NCBI RefSeq assembly: GCF_029382255.1
Contig: NZ_JARLLG010000013.1
Span: 1 to 64,000 of the forward strand
DNA from: Isoptericola croceus
GTDB lineage: Bacteria > Actinomycetota > Actinomycetes > Actinomycetales > Cellulomonadaceae
DNA: 64,000 nucleotides
Direction: 5' to 3'
Shown in pieces: positions 43,581-53,014 of this stretch. The notes under the pieces are model-generated. The model saw only the letters and a list, made by a program, of their open reading frames with translations, was not told the DNA's origin and did no database searches. Within the stretch, counting starts at the first letter, position 1. Each line of letters begins with the position of its first letter. Both the position numbers and the translations under genes were made by a program.

Positions 43581-43901
43581 ATGAGCACCGTCACCACTCT
43601 GGGCGTCACCGGCATGACCTGCGCCAACTGCGTCGCCCACGTGACCAGCGACCTCGAGTCCGTCGACGGCGTCGAGCACGTCAGCGTCGTGCTCCAGGTC
43701 GGCGGGGAGTCCGAGGCCACCGTCTTCTCCCGCGAGCCGCTCGACGAGCAGGCGCTGCGTGACGCCGTGGACGAGGCCGGCTACGCCGTCGCCTCCCTCA
43801 CCGTGCAGCCGGACGCCCTGCGCGAGCAGTCGGCAGAGCAGGCCGCGGGCCGCCAGCGCGCCCACGACGAGGCTGCGCACCACGCCGGGGCGAGCGAGTA
43901 G
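43581..43901 (+). CDS. copZ: Copper chaperone, CopZ-like HMA protein
   Basis: 106 residues. One heavy-metal-associated domain with the Cu(I) site MTCANC (12-17), followed by SDLESVDGVEHVSVVLQVGG and a C-terminal Ala/Glu/His-rich tail (HDEAAHHAGASE) that may add metal ligands. It would pass Cu(I) to the CopA ATPase. ATG at 43581 follows GAGGAG, 26 bases after csoR. Confidence 0.9.
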   Translation: MSTVTTLGVTGMTCANCVAHVTSDLESVDGVEHVSVVLQVGGESEATVFSREPLDEQALRDAVDEAGYAVASLTVQPDALREQSAEQAAGRQRAHDEAAHHAGASE

Positions 43902-43930
43902 CCCCTCCTCGGCACCCCCTGAGCTCGCCC

Positions 43931-46303
43931 GTGACCACCAGCACGCCGGCCACCTCCGCTGACGCGGAGGTCGACCTCGCCATCGAGGGCATGACCTGCG
44001 CCTCGTGCGTCGCCCGCGTCGAGAAGAGGCTCACCCGGCTCCCGGGCGTCGAGGCCACCGTGAACCTGCCCTTGGAGAGCGCGCACGTGCGCCGCCCCCA
44101 GGGCGTCACGGACGCCGACCTCGTGCAGGCCGTCGCGGCTGCCGGGTACTTCGCGACCGTCACCCGGTCGCACTCCGAGGACCCCGCGCCTGACGCCGAT
44201 CACGTCCACACCGAGTACCGCGGGGACGACCTGTGGCGCCGGCTGCGCGTCTCGGCCGTCCTCACCGTGCCCGTCGTGCTGCTCTCGATGGTCCCGGCCT
44301 GGCAGTTCGCCGGCTGGCAGTGGGTCGTGGCCGTCCTGGCGCTGCCCGTCGCGACGTGGGGCGCCTGGCCCTTCCACGTCGCGGCGGCCCGGGCGGCGCG
44401 GCACGGCACCTCGACGATGGACACCCTCGTCTCGATCGGTGTCGTCGCGGCGACCCTCTGGTCGCTGTGGGCGCTGCTGCTCGGCGGCGCCGGCGAGCTC
44501 GGCGCGTCGATGCGGATGTCACTCGTCCCGTCGCGCGAGCACGCCGGCGCCCCGGAGCTCTACCTCGAGGTCGCCGCCGTCGTCACGACGTTCCTGCTGG
44601 CCGGGCGCTACGCCGAGCACCGGTCCAAGCGTCGAGCGGGCGACGCCCTGCGGTCCCTGCTCGAGCTCGGCGCCAAGGAGGCCGAGCGGGTCGTCGTCGG
44701 CCCCGACGGCCGGCCCGTCGCGTCCGGCGACGGCGCTCGTAGCACCGAACGCGTCGCCGTCGCGGCGCTGCGCGCCGGCGACCTGTTCACCGTGCGCCCG
44801 GGCGAGAAGATCGCCACCGACGGCGAGGTGGTCGAGGGCACCTCCGCCGTCGACGTCTCGCTGCTCACGGGCGAGCCGGTGCCGGTGGACGTCGGCCCGG
44901 GCGACCCCGTCACGGGCGCCGCCGTGAACAGCTCCGGGCACCTGCTGGTGCGCGCGACCCGGGTGGGCGAGGAGACCACGCTGGCCCAGATCGGGCGTCT
45001 CGTGGCACGGGCGCAGACCGGCAAGGCCCCGGTGCAGCGGCTCGCAGACCGCATCTCGGCCGTGTTCGTGCCGATCGTCCTGGTGCTCGCCGTCCTCACG
45101 CTGGGCGGCTGGCTGCTCGCCGGCGCGGGCGCGCAGTTCGCGTTCACCGCGGCCGTGGCCGTGCTGATCATCGCCTGCCCGTGCGCGCTGGGGCTCGCCA
45201 CCCCCACCGCGCTGCTGGTCGGCACCGGCCGCGGGGCCCAGCTCGGCGTCCTCATCAAGGGCCCGGAGATCCTGGAGTCCACCCGACGCGTCGACACCGT
45301 GGTGCTCGACAAGACCGGCACGGTGACGGCCGGTGCGATGGCGCTCGAACGCCTCGTGCCCGCCGACGGCGTGGACCCGGACGACGCGCTGCGCTACGCC
45401 GCCGCCGTGGAGGACCGCAGCGAGCACCCGATCGCGCGGGCGGTCGCCGACGCGGCGCCCACGGCCGGCGCGGAGGCAGCGGCCGGGGCCGACGGCGTCA
45501 CGGTCGGTGCGCTGCAGGTGTTCGACTTCCGCTCGACGCCGGGCGGAGGCGTCGAGGCCGTCGTCCGGACGGCCCACTCGGGCCTCGGCACCGAGCTGTC
45601 GGGCGGGCTCACCGCGCGGCGGGTCGCGGTCGGCCGGCTGGGCTGGCTCGACGAGACCGGCGCACGGGTCCCGGACGAGGTGCGCGACGCCGTCGGGCGC
45701 ACCGAGCGCGACGGGGCGACCGCCGTCGTCGTCGCCTGGGACGGCACCGCGCGCGCCGTGCTCGTGCTGCGCGACCCGGTCAAGCCCACCTCCGCCCGGG
45801 CCGTGGCCGAGCTGACCGCCCTCGGGCTGCACCCGGTGCTGCTCACGGGCGACTCCGAGGGTGCGGCGCGGGCCGCGGCCGCCGAGGTCGGGATCGACGA
45901 GGTGATCGCCCGCGTCCTGCCCGCCGACAAGGCCGAGGTGGTGGCGCGGCTGCAGCGCGAGGGGCGCACGGTGGCGATGGTCGGCGACGGCGTGAACGAC
46001 GCCGCGGCGCTCGCCGTCGCCGACCTCGGTCTCGCGATGGGCACCGGCACGGACGTGGCCATCGAGGCCGGCGACATCACGCTGGTGCGGGGCGACCTGC
46101 GGGCGGCGGCGACGGCGGTGCGGCTGTCCCGCCGGACGCTGCGGGTCATCAAGCAGAACCTGTTCTGGGCGTTCGCCTACAACGTGGCGGCGATCCCGCT
46201 GGCGGCCGCAGGGCTGCTCAACCCGATCATCGCCGGCGCGGCGATGGCGGCGTCATCGGTCATCGTGGTGACCAACTCGCTGCGCCTACGCCACGCCGGC
46301 TGA
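43931..46303 (+). CDS. copA: Copper-exporting P1B-type ATPase
   Basis: 790 residues. One N-terminal HMA domain with MTCASC (21-26), eight membrane helices, TGEPVPVD in the actuator domain, the transport motif IIACPCALGLATPTA (CPC near 417) specific to Cu(I)/Ag(I) pumps, the phosphorylated Asp in DKTGTVT (about 460), HP in SEHPIARAV and GDGVNDAAAL. The signature N and S residues in helices 7-8 are seen in YNVAAIPLAAAG and MAASSVIVVTNSLRL. GTG at 43931. It is the last gene of the copper operon, followed by a long hairpin. Confidence 0.95.
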   Translation: MTTSTPATSADAEVDLAIEGMTCASCVARVEKRLTRLPGVEATVNLPLESAHVRRPQGVTDADLVQAVAAAGYFATVTRSHSEDPAPDADHVHTEYRGDDLWRRLRVSAVLTVPVVLLSMVPAWQFAGWQWVVAVLALPVATWGAWPFHVAAARAARHGTSTMDTLVSIGVVAATLWSLWALLLGGAGELGASMRMSLVPSREHAGAPELYLEVAAVVTTFLLAGRYAEHRSKRRAGDALRSLLELGAKEAERVVVGPDGRPVASGDGARSTERVAVAALRAGDLFTVRPGEKIATDGEVVEGTSAVDVSLLTGEPVPVDVGPGDPVTGAAVNSSGHLLVRATRVGEETTLAQIGRLVARAQTGKAPVQRLADRISAVFVPIVLVLAVLTLGGWLLAGAGAQFAFTAAVAVLIIACPCALGLATPTALLVGTGRGAQLGVLIKGPEILESTRRVDTVVLDKTGTVTAGAMALERLVPADGVDPDDALRYAAAVEDRSEHPIARAVADAAPTAGAEAAAGADGVTVGALQVFDFRSTPGGGVEAVVRTAHSGLGTELSGGLTARRVAVGRLGWLDETGARVPDEVRDAVGRTERDGATAVVVAWDGTARAVLVLRDPVKPTSARAVAELTALGLHPVLLTGDSEGAARAAAAEVGIDEVIARVLPADKAEVVARLQREGRTVAMVGDGVNDAAALAVADLGLAMGTGTDVAIEAGDITLVRGDLRAAATAVRLSRRTLRVIKQNLFWAFAYNVAAIPLAAAGLLNPIIAGAAMAASSVIVVTNSLRLRHAG

Positions 46304-46325
46304 CCCTGCACCGCCCGCCCCGACC

Positions 46326-46398
46326 GTTGTGGGCCCGAAAACTGGCCCGTTTTGCCCCGATCTTGCGGACAAAACGGGCCAGAATTCGGGCCCACAAC
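46326..46398. terminator. 29-bp inverted repeat after copA
   Basis: 46326-46354 pairs with 46370-46398 (29 bp, two mismatches, 15-base loop) between copA (+, stop 46303) and the ABC-2 permease (-, stop 46402). Each arm contains GGCCCG twice, 12 bases apart, so the arm itself is a short direct repeat. Probably a bidirectional terminator. Confidence 0.6.
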
Positions 46399-46401
46399 AC
46401 G

Positions 46402-47217
46402 TCAGCGGAAGCGGCGGCCTTCGTCGCGGCGGTAGGCCCAGACGGCGAGCGCCGCGAACAGCACCGTCCAGCCGAGCAGCACCGGCCACGCCCACGGGTT
46501 CGCCTCGGCACCCGTCAGCGCCTGGACCAGCAGGTCCCGGCCCGCACGCGTCGGGGTGGCCTGGGACAGGGTGTCCATCCAGTACGGGAACATCACCGGC
46601 GGCAGGAACAGCCCACCGGCGAACGCCAGCGGGAACAGGATGACCTGCACCACCGGGAGCGCGGCCTTGGCCGTCAACGAGTACCCGACCCCCATGCCCA
46701 GCAGCACGAACGGGACCGAGGCCGCGAGGATCATGCCCACGCCCGCCACCAGCTGGACCGTCGTGACCGCGGCGGCGGTGAACAACCACGCCACGACGAT
46801 GAGCGGGATCAGCCCGATCAGCGCGAAGGCCGCTCCGTTGCCCACCCGCGCCACCAAGCGCGGCCCCGGCCCGGCCGGCAGCGAGCGCAGGAACGGGTCG
46901 AAGGGCAGCGCCCGGTCCTCGGCGACACCGAGGCCGTACGTGAACAGGCTCGCCGAGCAGACGGCGAACAGCCCGAGACCGGCCACCGCCATCGTGGCGA
47001 TCTGCGGGTCACCGGCCACCTCGGACTGCGGCACGACGAAGAAGAGCATCGCCAGCGAGGGGAACACCGCGTTCCCGATGACCGCGATCGGGACCCGGAC
47101 GGTCTCGAGGAACTGGTAGCGCAGGTGCAGCCACGCCAGGCGGACCGGGCTGACGGTGGTCCCGGTGGTGCCCGACGGCGGCACGGGCGGTCGGGTGGTC
47201 GAGCGTGCGGTGGTCAT
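46402..47217 (-). CDS. ABC-2 type transporter permease
   Basis: 271 residues with six predicted membrane helices after a 25-residue Pro/Thr tail. LAWLHLRYQFLETVRVPIAV opens the first helix, and the C-terminal region FPLAFAGGLFLPPVMFP then YWMDTLSQATPTRAGRDLL is the conserved ABC-2 loop. With the ATPase encoded just upstream (ATGA overlap) it forms an exporter of drugs, lipids or peptides; the cargo is unknown. Confidence 0.88.
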   Translation of the reverse strand: MTTARSTTRPPVPPSGTTGTTVSPVRLAWLHLRYQFLETVRVPIAVIGNAVFPSLAMLFFVVPQSEVAGDPQIATMAVAGLGLFAVCSASLFTYGLGVAEDRALPFDPFLRSLPAGPGPRLVARVGNGAAFALIGLIPLIVVAWLFTAAAVTTVQLVAGVGMILAASVPFVLLGMGVGYSLTAKAALPVVQVILFPLAFAGGLFLPPVMFPYWMDTLSQATPTRAGRDLLVQALTGAEANPWAWPVLLGWTVLFAALAVWAYRRDEGRRFR

Positions 47218-48128
47218 CGGGTCGCTCCTTCCAGGGGGCTCTCTGCCGCGACCATCTCGGCGAACGCCTCCTCGAGGCTCGCGCCCCGGATCTCGAGGTC
47301 ACGGAAGTCGACGTCGGCGCGCACCAGGTCGCGGACCAGCGCGTCGGCGTCGGGGGTGAACAGCTCCTGGCGGGTGGCGCCGTCGGCCCCCGTGACGCCG
47401 ACCTGCTCGACCCGCACGACGCCCGGCCAGGCGGACAGGTCGTCTTTGACGGTCAGGACGACCCGGCGCAGCGCCACCCGGCGCAGGATCGCGTCCAGGG
47501 AGTCGTCGGCACGGACCACGCCGTGGTCGATGACGACGACGCGCTCGGCCAGCGCCTGGACCTCCTCCAGGTAGTGGCTCGTCAGGAGCACCGTGCCGCC
47601 GCCCGCGTGGTACCGGCGGATCGCGTCCCACAGGGCCTGCCGAGCGCCGACGTCGAGGCCCGTGGTGGGCTCGTCGAGCAGGACGACGCGCGGGTTGCCG
47701 ACGAGCGACAGGGCGACCGCGAGCCGCCGCTTCTGCCCGCCGGAGAGCGCCCCGGTCTGCTTGCGCGCCATCTCGGTGAGCCCGAACTGGTCCAGCAGCT
47801 CCCCGGTCGGGACCGGGCGGGGAAAGTGTCCGGCGACGAAGTCGACGACCTCCCGCACCTTCAGCGTGGCGGGCAGGCCTGTCTCCTGCGGCGTGATGCC
47901 GAGGCTGATCCGGCTGGGCGCGTCCCGCGGGTCGCCGCCCATCAGGCGGACGGTCCCGACGTCGGGCCTGCGCTGGCCGCTGATCAGCGACAGCAGCGTG
48001 GACTTCCCGGCGCCGTTGGGGCCGAGCAGCCCGACGAGCTCACCGGCCCCCACGTCGAGGGACACGTCGTCGAGCGCGACGACCTCGCCGAAGCGACGCG
48101 TCACCCCGTCGACCTCGATGACACTCAT
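47214..48128 (-). CDS. ABC transporter ATP-binding protein (DrrA-like)
   Basis: 304 residues. Walker A GPNGAGKSTLL, Q-loop TPQETGLP, signature LSGGQKRRLAVAL, Walker B VVLLDEPTTGLD and H-loop TSHYLEE, in a single domain, plus a C-terminal extension typical of DrrA/NatA-type exporters. ATG at 48128 overlaps the stop of the winged-helix gene by ATGA, and its own stop overlaps the permease start. Confidence 0.95.
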   Translation of the reverse strand: MSVIEVDGVTRRFGEVVALDDVSLDVGAGELVGLLGPNGAGKSTLLSLISGQRRPDVGTVRLMGGDPRDAPSRISLGITPQETGLPATLKVREVVDFVAGHFPRPVPTGELLDQFGLTEMARKQTGALSGGQKRRLAVALSLVGNPRVVLLDEPTTGLDVGARQALWDAIRRYHAGGGTVLLTSHYLEEVQALAERVVVIDHGVVRADDSLDAILRRVALRRVVLTVKDDLSAWPGVVRVEQVGVTGADGATRQELFTPDADALVRDLVRADVDFRDLEIRGASLEEAFAEMVAAESPLEGATR

Positions 48129-48424
48129 GTTCCTGCTCCCTTCAGCAGTGCGGTCAGGGTGGCCGTGTAGTCCTCGAAGGCGCGCCGGCCGGCCCTGGTC
48201 AGGGCGAGATAGGTGACCGGCTTGCGGCCGGTGTGCGTCTTGGACACGCGGACGTAGCCGGCGTCCTCGAGCTTGCGCAGGTGGGTGGACAGGTTGCCCG
48301 CGGTCATCTCCAGGAGCTGCTGCAGCTTGGGGAACGCGATCTCCTCGGCGGGCGCGAGCGCGGCCAGCGTGGACACGACCCGCAGCCGCGCCGGGGCGTG
48401 GATGACGGTGTCGAGCTCATCCAT
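48125..48424 (-). CDS. Winged-helix transcriptional regulator (ArsR/MarR-like)
   Basis: 99 residues, a single winged-helix domain: DTVIHAPARLRVVSTLAAL, FPKLQQLLEMTAGNLSTHLRKLEDAGYV as recognition helix, KTHTGRKPVTYLALT as wing, and a dimerising C-terminal helix. Regulators of this small type commonly sit with ABC-2 exporters and membrane proteins in actinobacteria and repress their own operon. It overlaps the upstream membrane-protein gene by 8 bases. Confidence 0.9.
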   Translation of the reverse strand: MDELDTVIHAPARLRVVSTLAALAPAEEIAFPKLQQLLEMTAGNLSTHLRKLEDAGYVRVSKTHTGRKPVTYLALTRAGRRAFEDYTATLTALLKGAGT

Positions 48425-49136
48425 CGACGGGCTCCTGCCCGACGACGTCCCGTGCGCCGGGCTCGCAGGCTGCGGTGCGCCGCCGTCGGGCGGTCAGCAC
48501 CGCCTCGATCCCGCACATGACGAGGAAGCCGCCACCGCCCGCGATCGCCATCACGAGGTAGGTGCCGGGCATCCCGGCGACCGTCGCGACACCCCCGGTG
48601 AGCAGGATCCACAGGCCGAGGACGAAGAGGCGGTTGTCCGGGAAGAACGTGCCGCCCGCGAGGTACATCAGGCCGACGACGACGCAGGCGAGGGCGTTGG
48701 CGACCAGCGCGATGACCTCTTCGGAGGCCCCGGCGCGGGCGATGCCGGCGATGATGAACGGATAGGCGAGGAAGCCCAGCATCCAGGACCACCCGTACAT
48801 CGCGCCGGCGCGCCGGCTCGGCCCCCGGGTCCCTGAGCCTCGGCGGACGCTGTGCACGATCGTGATGACGATCGCCGCGATCAGCAGGGTGCCGAAGATC
48901 GGGAAGGCGGGTCCCGTGGGGGGTCCCCCCTGGTCGCGCGCGCTCGTCCACAGCACGAGGTAGCCGATCCCCCAGGCCAGGCCCCACACGAGGTAGAGCA
49001 GACGCCCGTCGACCTCGATGCCCTTCCGGGCACGCTGCTGGGACTCCTCGATGATGCGCAGCGTCTCGGCGGGGTCGAACGCCGGGTCCCCGGCAGGCGG
49101 AGGCGCGCCGTCGTCGTGGTGGTCAGGGGTCGTCAT
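48417..49136 (-). CDS. Membrane protein of the exporter operon (unknown)
   Basis: 239 residues. A 50-residue cytoplasmic N-tail (DPAETLRIIEESQQRARKG) precedes six membrane helices (LLYLVWGLAWGIGYLVLWTS onward), and the C-terminus is charged. Such proteins, with the ETLRIIEEQ-like motif, are often the first gene of actinobacterial operons that continue with a winged-helix regulator and an ABC exporter, as here. ATG at 49136 is chosen before the Asp/His-rich tail; the palindromic operator lies just upstream. Confidence 0.8.
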   Translation of the reverse strand: MTTPDHHDDGAPPPAGDPAFDPAETLRIIEESQQRARKGIEVDGRLLYLVWGLAWGIGYLVLWTSARDQGGPPTGPAFPIFGTLLIAAIVITIVHSVRRGSGTRGPSRRAGAMYGWSWMLGFLAYPFIIAGIARAGASEEVIALVANALACVVVGLMYLAGGTFFPDNRLFVLGLWILLTGGVATVAGMPGTYLVMAIAGGGGFLVMCGIEAVLTARRRRTAACEPGARDVVGQEPVDG

Positions 49137-49165
49137 CGGGCACCTCCGGCGAAGCTGGCAGAGTA

Positions 49166-49180
49166 GTTTGCACTGCAAAC
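49166..49180. promoter_or_regulatory. Palindromic operator GTTTGC-ACT-GCAAAC
   Basis: A perfect inverted repeat with 6-bp arms and a 3-base centre, about 30 bases upstream of the first gene of the exporter operon. AAAC/GTTT steps stand out in this GC-rich DNA. It is probably the binding site of the operon's own winged-helix regulator. Confidence 0.6.
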
Positions 49181-49246
49181 TTGTTTGTAGCCTGCCATGC
49201 CGGGCGACTCCGCACAACCCCTGCGACGCGTCGGCGCCCCGCCGGG

Positions 49247-50923
49247 TCAGAGGCCCCGCAGAGCCTCCCTGCGGTCCGCCTGGAGCACCGGGTCCGGGAC
49301 GGGCAGGGACGCGAGCAACCGCCGGGTGTACGCGTCCCGAGGCTGATCCAGCACCTCGGCTCCCGTCCCTTCCTCGACGAGCCGGCCCCGGTAGAGCACG
49401 GCGATCCGGTCGGCGAGCAGGTCCACCACCGCCAGGTCGTGGGACACGAACAGGCAGGCGAACCCGAGCTCGCTCTGCAGCTCGGCGAACAGCTCAAGCA
49501 CCCGCGCCTGCACCGAGACGTCGAGGGCCGACGTCGGCTCGTCGGCCACCAGCAGCTCCGGGTCGAGGGCCAGCGCCCGCGCCAGCGACGCCCGCTGTCG
49601 CTGGCCGCCCGAGAGCTCGTGCGGGAACCGGCTGCCGTACGACCTCGGGAGCTGGACGGCCTCGAGGAGCTCGCCCACCCGTTCACGCGCCACCTCCGGG
49701 TTGCGCGCCCTCCCGTGCACCACGAGCGGCTCCGCCACGCACTCGGCGATGGTCAGCAGAGGGTTGAACGACGAGGCCGGATCCTGGAAGACGAACCCGA
49801 TCCGCGGCCGGACCCCTGCGAGATCCTTGCCGCGCGCCCCGCGCATCTCGGTGCCGAAGACCGACAACGACCCACCGGCGACCGGCTGCAGACCGGCGAT
49901 GGCGCGAGCGATCGTCGTCTTGCCCGACCCGGACTCCCCCACGAGCCCCAGCACCTCGCCAGGACGGATGCTCAGCGAGACCTCGTCGACGGCAGTGAAG
50001 CCCGGGTGCCGGAACCGGCCCGGATACGTGATCGTCAGCTTCGACGCCGTGACCACGGGGGCGCCCTCGGCCCACCCGTCCGGCCGGGCAGCCGCTTGGG
50101 CCCGCGCCCGCGCACGGCCCTCGCCGAGCCGCGGCACCGATCCCAGCAGGGCGCGGGTGTACGCGGCCTGCGGGGCGGAGAACAGCTCGGTGACCGTGGC
50201 CTGTTCCACGACGCGTCCTTGGTACATCACCGCGACCCGGTCCGCGAGGTCCGCGACGACGCCCATGTTGTGCGTGATGAGGACGATCGCCGTGCCCGTC
50301 TCGTCCCGCAGCCGGCGCAGCAGGTCGAGGATCTCGGCCTGCACGGTGACGTCGAGCGCCGTGGTCGGCTCGTCCGCGACGATGAGATCAGGCCCGAGGA
50401 CGAGCGCCATCGCGATGACGACCCGCTGCTTCTGCCCGCCGGAGAACTGGTGCGGGTAGTGGTCCACCCGTTCCTCGGGCTCCGGGATCCCCACCTGCCG
50501 CAGGGCCTCGACCGCCCGCGCGCGGGCCGCCTTGCGGGAGACCTTCGCGTGCGCCCGGATGCTCTCCGCGATCTGCCAGCCGACGGTGTACACCGGGTTG
50601 AGGACCGTCGACGGCTCCTGGAAGACCATCGCGACCTCGGTGCCTCGCAGCCGGCGCATCTGGGCCGACGAGACCCGCGCCACGTCCGTGCGGACGCCCT
50701 CGCGCGACGTGAGCACGACGGCGCCACGTGCCGTGGCAGTCTCCGGGAGAAGACCGAGCAGCGTCTTGGCGGTGACCGTCTTGCCAGAACCGGACTCGCC
50801 GACGACGGCGAGCACCTCGCCCGGTGCCACCTGCAGGCTGACGCCGTCGACCGCTCGCACCGACCCCTGGTCGGTGGCGAACGACACGGCCAGGTCGGTG
50901 ATCTGCGCGACCGGGTCGGTCAT
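49247..50923 (-). CDS. Peptide-type ABC transporter ATPase, DppD-DppF fusion
   Basis: 558 residues with two complete nucleotide-binding domains. First: Walker A GESGSGKTVTAKT (about 38-50), signature FSGGQKQRVVIAMAL and Walker B LIVADEPTTALD. Second: GESGSGKTTIARA (about 330-342), LSGGQRQRASLARAL and LLVADEPTSALD. The short linker after each domain carries the oligopeptide-transporter C-terminal motif (HDLAVVDLLADR-type). One protein thus replaces the usual DppD/DppF pair. Its start overlaps the DppC-like gene by four bases. Import of di- or oligopeptides, or nickel, is likely. Confidence 0.93.
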   Translation of the reverse strand: MTDPVAQITDLAVSFATDQGSVRAVDGVSLQVAPGEVLAVVGESGSGKTVTAKTLLGLLPETATARGAVVLTSREGVRTDVARVSSAQMRRLRGTEVAMVFQEPSTVLNPVYTVGWQIAESIRAHAKVSRKAARARAVEALRQVGIPEPEERVDHYPHQFSGGQKQRVVIAMALVLGPDLIVADEPTTALDVTVQAEILDLLRRLRDETGTAIVLITHNMGVVADLADRVAVMYQGRVVEQATVTELFSAPQAAYTRALLGSVPRLGEGRARARAQAAARPDGWAEGAPVVTASKLTITYPGRFRHPGFTAVDEVSLSIRPGEVLGLVGESGSGKTTIARAIAGLQPVAGGSLSVFGTEMRGARGKDLAGVRPRIGFVFQDPASSFNPLLTIAECVAEPLVVHGRARNPEVARERVGELLEAVQLPRSYGSRFPHELSGGQRQRASLARALALDPELLVADEPTSALDVSVQARVLELFAELQSELGFACLFVSHDLAVVDLLADRIAVLYRGRLVEEGTGAEVLDQPRDAYTRRLLASLPVPDPVLQADRREALRGL

Positions 50924-51960
50924 CGCTCGTCCTCCTTCGTCACGTCGGCCTGCACCGACGTCTCGGCGACGTCTCCGGCCACCTCGGTGGACGCGGTGCG
51001 AGACCGCAGCCGCGGGTCGGCGAGATCGTTCAGCGACTCACCCATGAGCGTCATCCCCATCGCGGCGACCACGATCGCCAGCCCCGGGAAGAGGGCGGTC
51101 CACCAGATCCCGGAGGTGACGTCCGACACCGCACGCTGCAGGTCGTAGCCCCACTCCGCGGCCGCCGTCGGCTCGATCCCGAACCCGAGGAAACCCAGGC
51201 CGGCAAGGGTGAGGATCGCCTCCGACGCGTTGAGCGTGACGATGAGGGGAAGCGTCCGCACCGAGTTGCGCAGCACGTGGCGGGACATGATCCGCCGGTG
51301 CGGGGTGCCCAGCACCCGCGCGGCGTCGACGAACGCCTCGGACTTGACCCGCACCACCTCGGACCGCACGACGCGGAAGTACTGCGGGATGAACACCACC
51401 GTGATCGAGAGCGCGGCGGCCAGGATGCCGCCCCACATGCTCGACTGCCCGCCGGAGATCACGATCGCCAGCAGGATCGCGAGGAGCAGCGAGGGGAACG
51501 CGTAGATCGCGTCGGCCACCAGGACGAGCACCCGGTCCAGCCAGCCGCCGAAGTAGCCGGAGACCAGCCCCAGCAGCACACCGATCACCAGGGAGGCCGC
51601 CACGGCCACGAGCACCACGAGGACGGCGGTCTGCGCTCCCCAGATCACCCGGGAGAGCACGTCGTAACCGCCCACGGTGGTGCCGAACCAGTGCTCGACG
51701 CTGGGCGGCTGCTGGGTGCCGAACCCACCAGCCTCGTCGCTGCGCTGGGACGGTCCGTACGGGGCGAGCAGGGGGGCCAGCACCGCGACGAGCACGAACG
51801 CGGCGGTCAGGACGATGCCGACCAGCAGCATCGCGCGCTGGAGCCCGACGCTCTGGCGCACCTGGTGCACCACCGGGGCACGGCGCAGCCAGGCCCACCG
51901 GCCACCCAGGTGCTCGGGAGCCGCGCCGGCGGTGCCGACGGACGAGATCGGGACACTCAT
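50920..51960 (-). CDS. Peptide-type ABC transporter permease, DppC-like
   Basis: 346 residues. Six membrane helices after a 45-residue cytoplasmic tail (LRRAPVVHQVRQSVGLQRAM), an OppC-type N-terminal domain, and the EAA-type loop FVDAARVLGTPHRRIMSRHVL. The C-terminus is Glu/Thr-rich. ATG at 51960 overlaps the stop of the DppB gene by one base (TGATG), indicating coupling. Confidence 0.93.
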   Translation of the reverse strand: MSVPISSVGTAGAAPEHLGGRWAWLRRAPVVHQVRQSVGLQRAMLLVGIVLTAAFVLVAVLAPLLAPYGPSQRSDEAGGFGTQQPPSVEHWFGTTVGGYDVLSRVIWGAQTAVLVVLVAVAASLVIGVLLGLVSGYFGGWLDRVLVLVADAIYAFPSLLLAILLAIVISGGQSSMWGGILAAALSITVVFIPQYFRVVRSEVVRVKSEAFVDAARVLGTPHRRIMSRHVLRNSVRTLPLIVTLNASEAILTLAGLGFLGFGIEPTAAAEWGYDLQRAVSDVTSGIWWTALFPGLAIVVAAMGMTLMGESLNDLADPRLRSRTASTEVAGDVAETSVQADVTKEDER

Positions 51961-53003
51961 CAGTACCTCACTCTCGGGTCGATCAGCGCGGCGACGATGT
52001 CCACCAGGAAGTTCGTCACCGCCACGATCACCGCCATGAGCACGACGATGCCCTGCACCGCGACGAAGTCACGCACGGTGAGGTACTGCGCGAGCTGGAA
52101 GCCCAGGCCCCGCCACTCGAAGGTCGTCTCGGTCAGCACGGCCCCGACGAGCAGCATCGCCACCTGCATCCCTGCCACGGTGATGACAGGGATGAGTGCG
52201 GGCCTGGTGGCGTGCGCGACGACGAGCCGGCGCTCGCGGACGCCACGCGAGCGCGCGGCGTCCACGTAGTCGGTGCCGAGCGTGGCGATCATGTTGGTGC
52301 GCACCAGCCGCAGGAACACCCCTGCCGTGAGGAGCCCGAGCGCGACGGAGGGCAGCACGGCGTGGGAGAGCACGTCCTGCACCACCCACCACTGGCCCGT
52401 GCGGATCGCGTCCACGAGGTAGAACCCGGACGAGTCGCCGGCGAACCGCATCTCGATCTGAGCTGCGGTCGATGCACGGCCGGCGACAGGGAACCAACCC
52501 AGTCCGACGGCGAAGATCAGCTTGAGCAGCAGGCCGGCGAAGAACACCGGGGTGGCGTACGCCAGGATGGCGAGCACCCGCAGCCCGGCGTCGGGCCACC
52601 GGTCCCGGAAGTACGCGGCCAGCATGCCCAGCGGAAGACCGAGCAGCACGGCGAGCGCCACCGCGTACGCGGTGAGCTCGAGCGTGGCGCCGCCGTACTG
52701 GCCGAGCACCTCGATCACCGGCCGGTTGTCGCTGATCGAGGTGCCGAAGTCGCCGCGGACGATACCGGTCAGGTACTCCCAGTACTGGACCAGCACGGGC
52801 CGGTCGTACCCGGCCTCGCTGATCCGACGTTGCAGCTCGTCGGCGGAGAGTCGACCGCCCTGGGAGGCGGTGATGGGGTCACCCGTGGCTCGCATGAGCA
52901 CGAACACGGTGGTGACCAGGATGAACACGGTCGGGATGATGAGCAGGAAGCGCACCAGGATGTACCGTCCCAGTGCGCTTCCTCCCGTGGAGGTTGCTAC
53001 CAC
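51960..53003 (-). CDS. Peptide-type ABC transporter permease, DppB-like
   Basis: 347 residues, typical DppB: N-terminal helix LGRYILVRFLLIIPTVFILV, the large periplasmic loop with YDRPVLVQYWEYLTGIVRGDFGTS, and the EAA loop DAARSRGVRERRLVVAHATR. GTG at 53003 lies just downstream of the binding-protein gene. It forms the channel with the DppC-like subunit. Confidence 0.93.
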   Translation of the reverse strand: MVATSTGGSALGRYILVRFLLIIPTVFILVTTVFVLMRATGDPITASQGGRLSADELQRRISEAGYDRPVLVQYWEYLTGIVRGDFGTSISDNRPVIEVLGQYGGATLELTAYAVALAVLLGLPLGMLAAYFRDRWPDAGLRVLAILAYATPVFFAGLLLKLIFAVGLGWFPVAGRASTAAQIEMRFAGDSSGFYLVDAIRTGQWWVVQDVLSHAVLPSVALGLLTAGVFLRLVRTNMIATLGTDYVDAARSRGVRERRLVVAHATRPALIPVITVAGMQVAMLLVGAVLTETTFEWRGLGFQLAQYLTVRDFVAVQGIVVLMAVIVAVTNFLVDIVAALIDPRVRY

Positions 53004-53014
53004 GTGCGGTGCGC

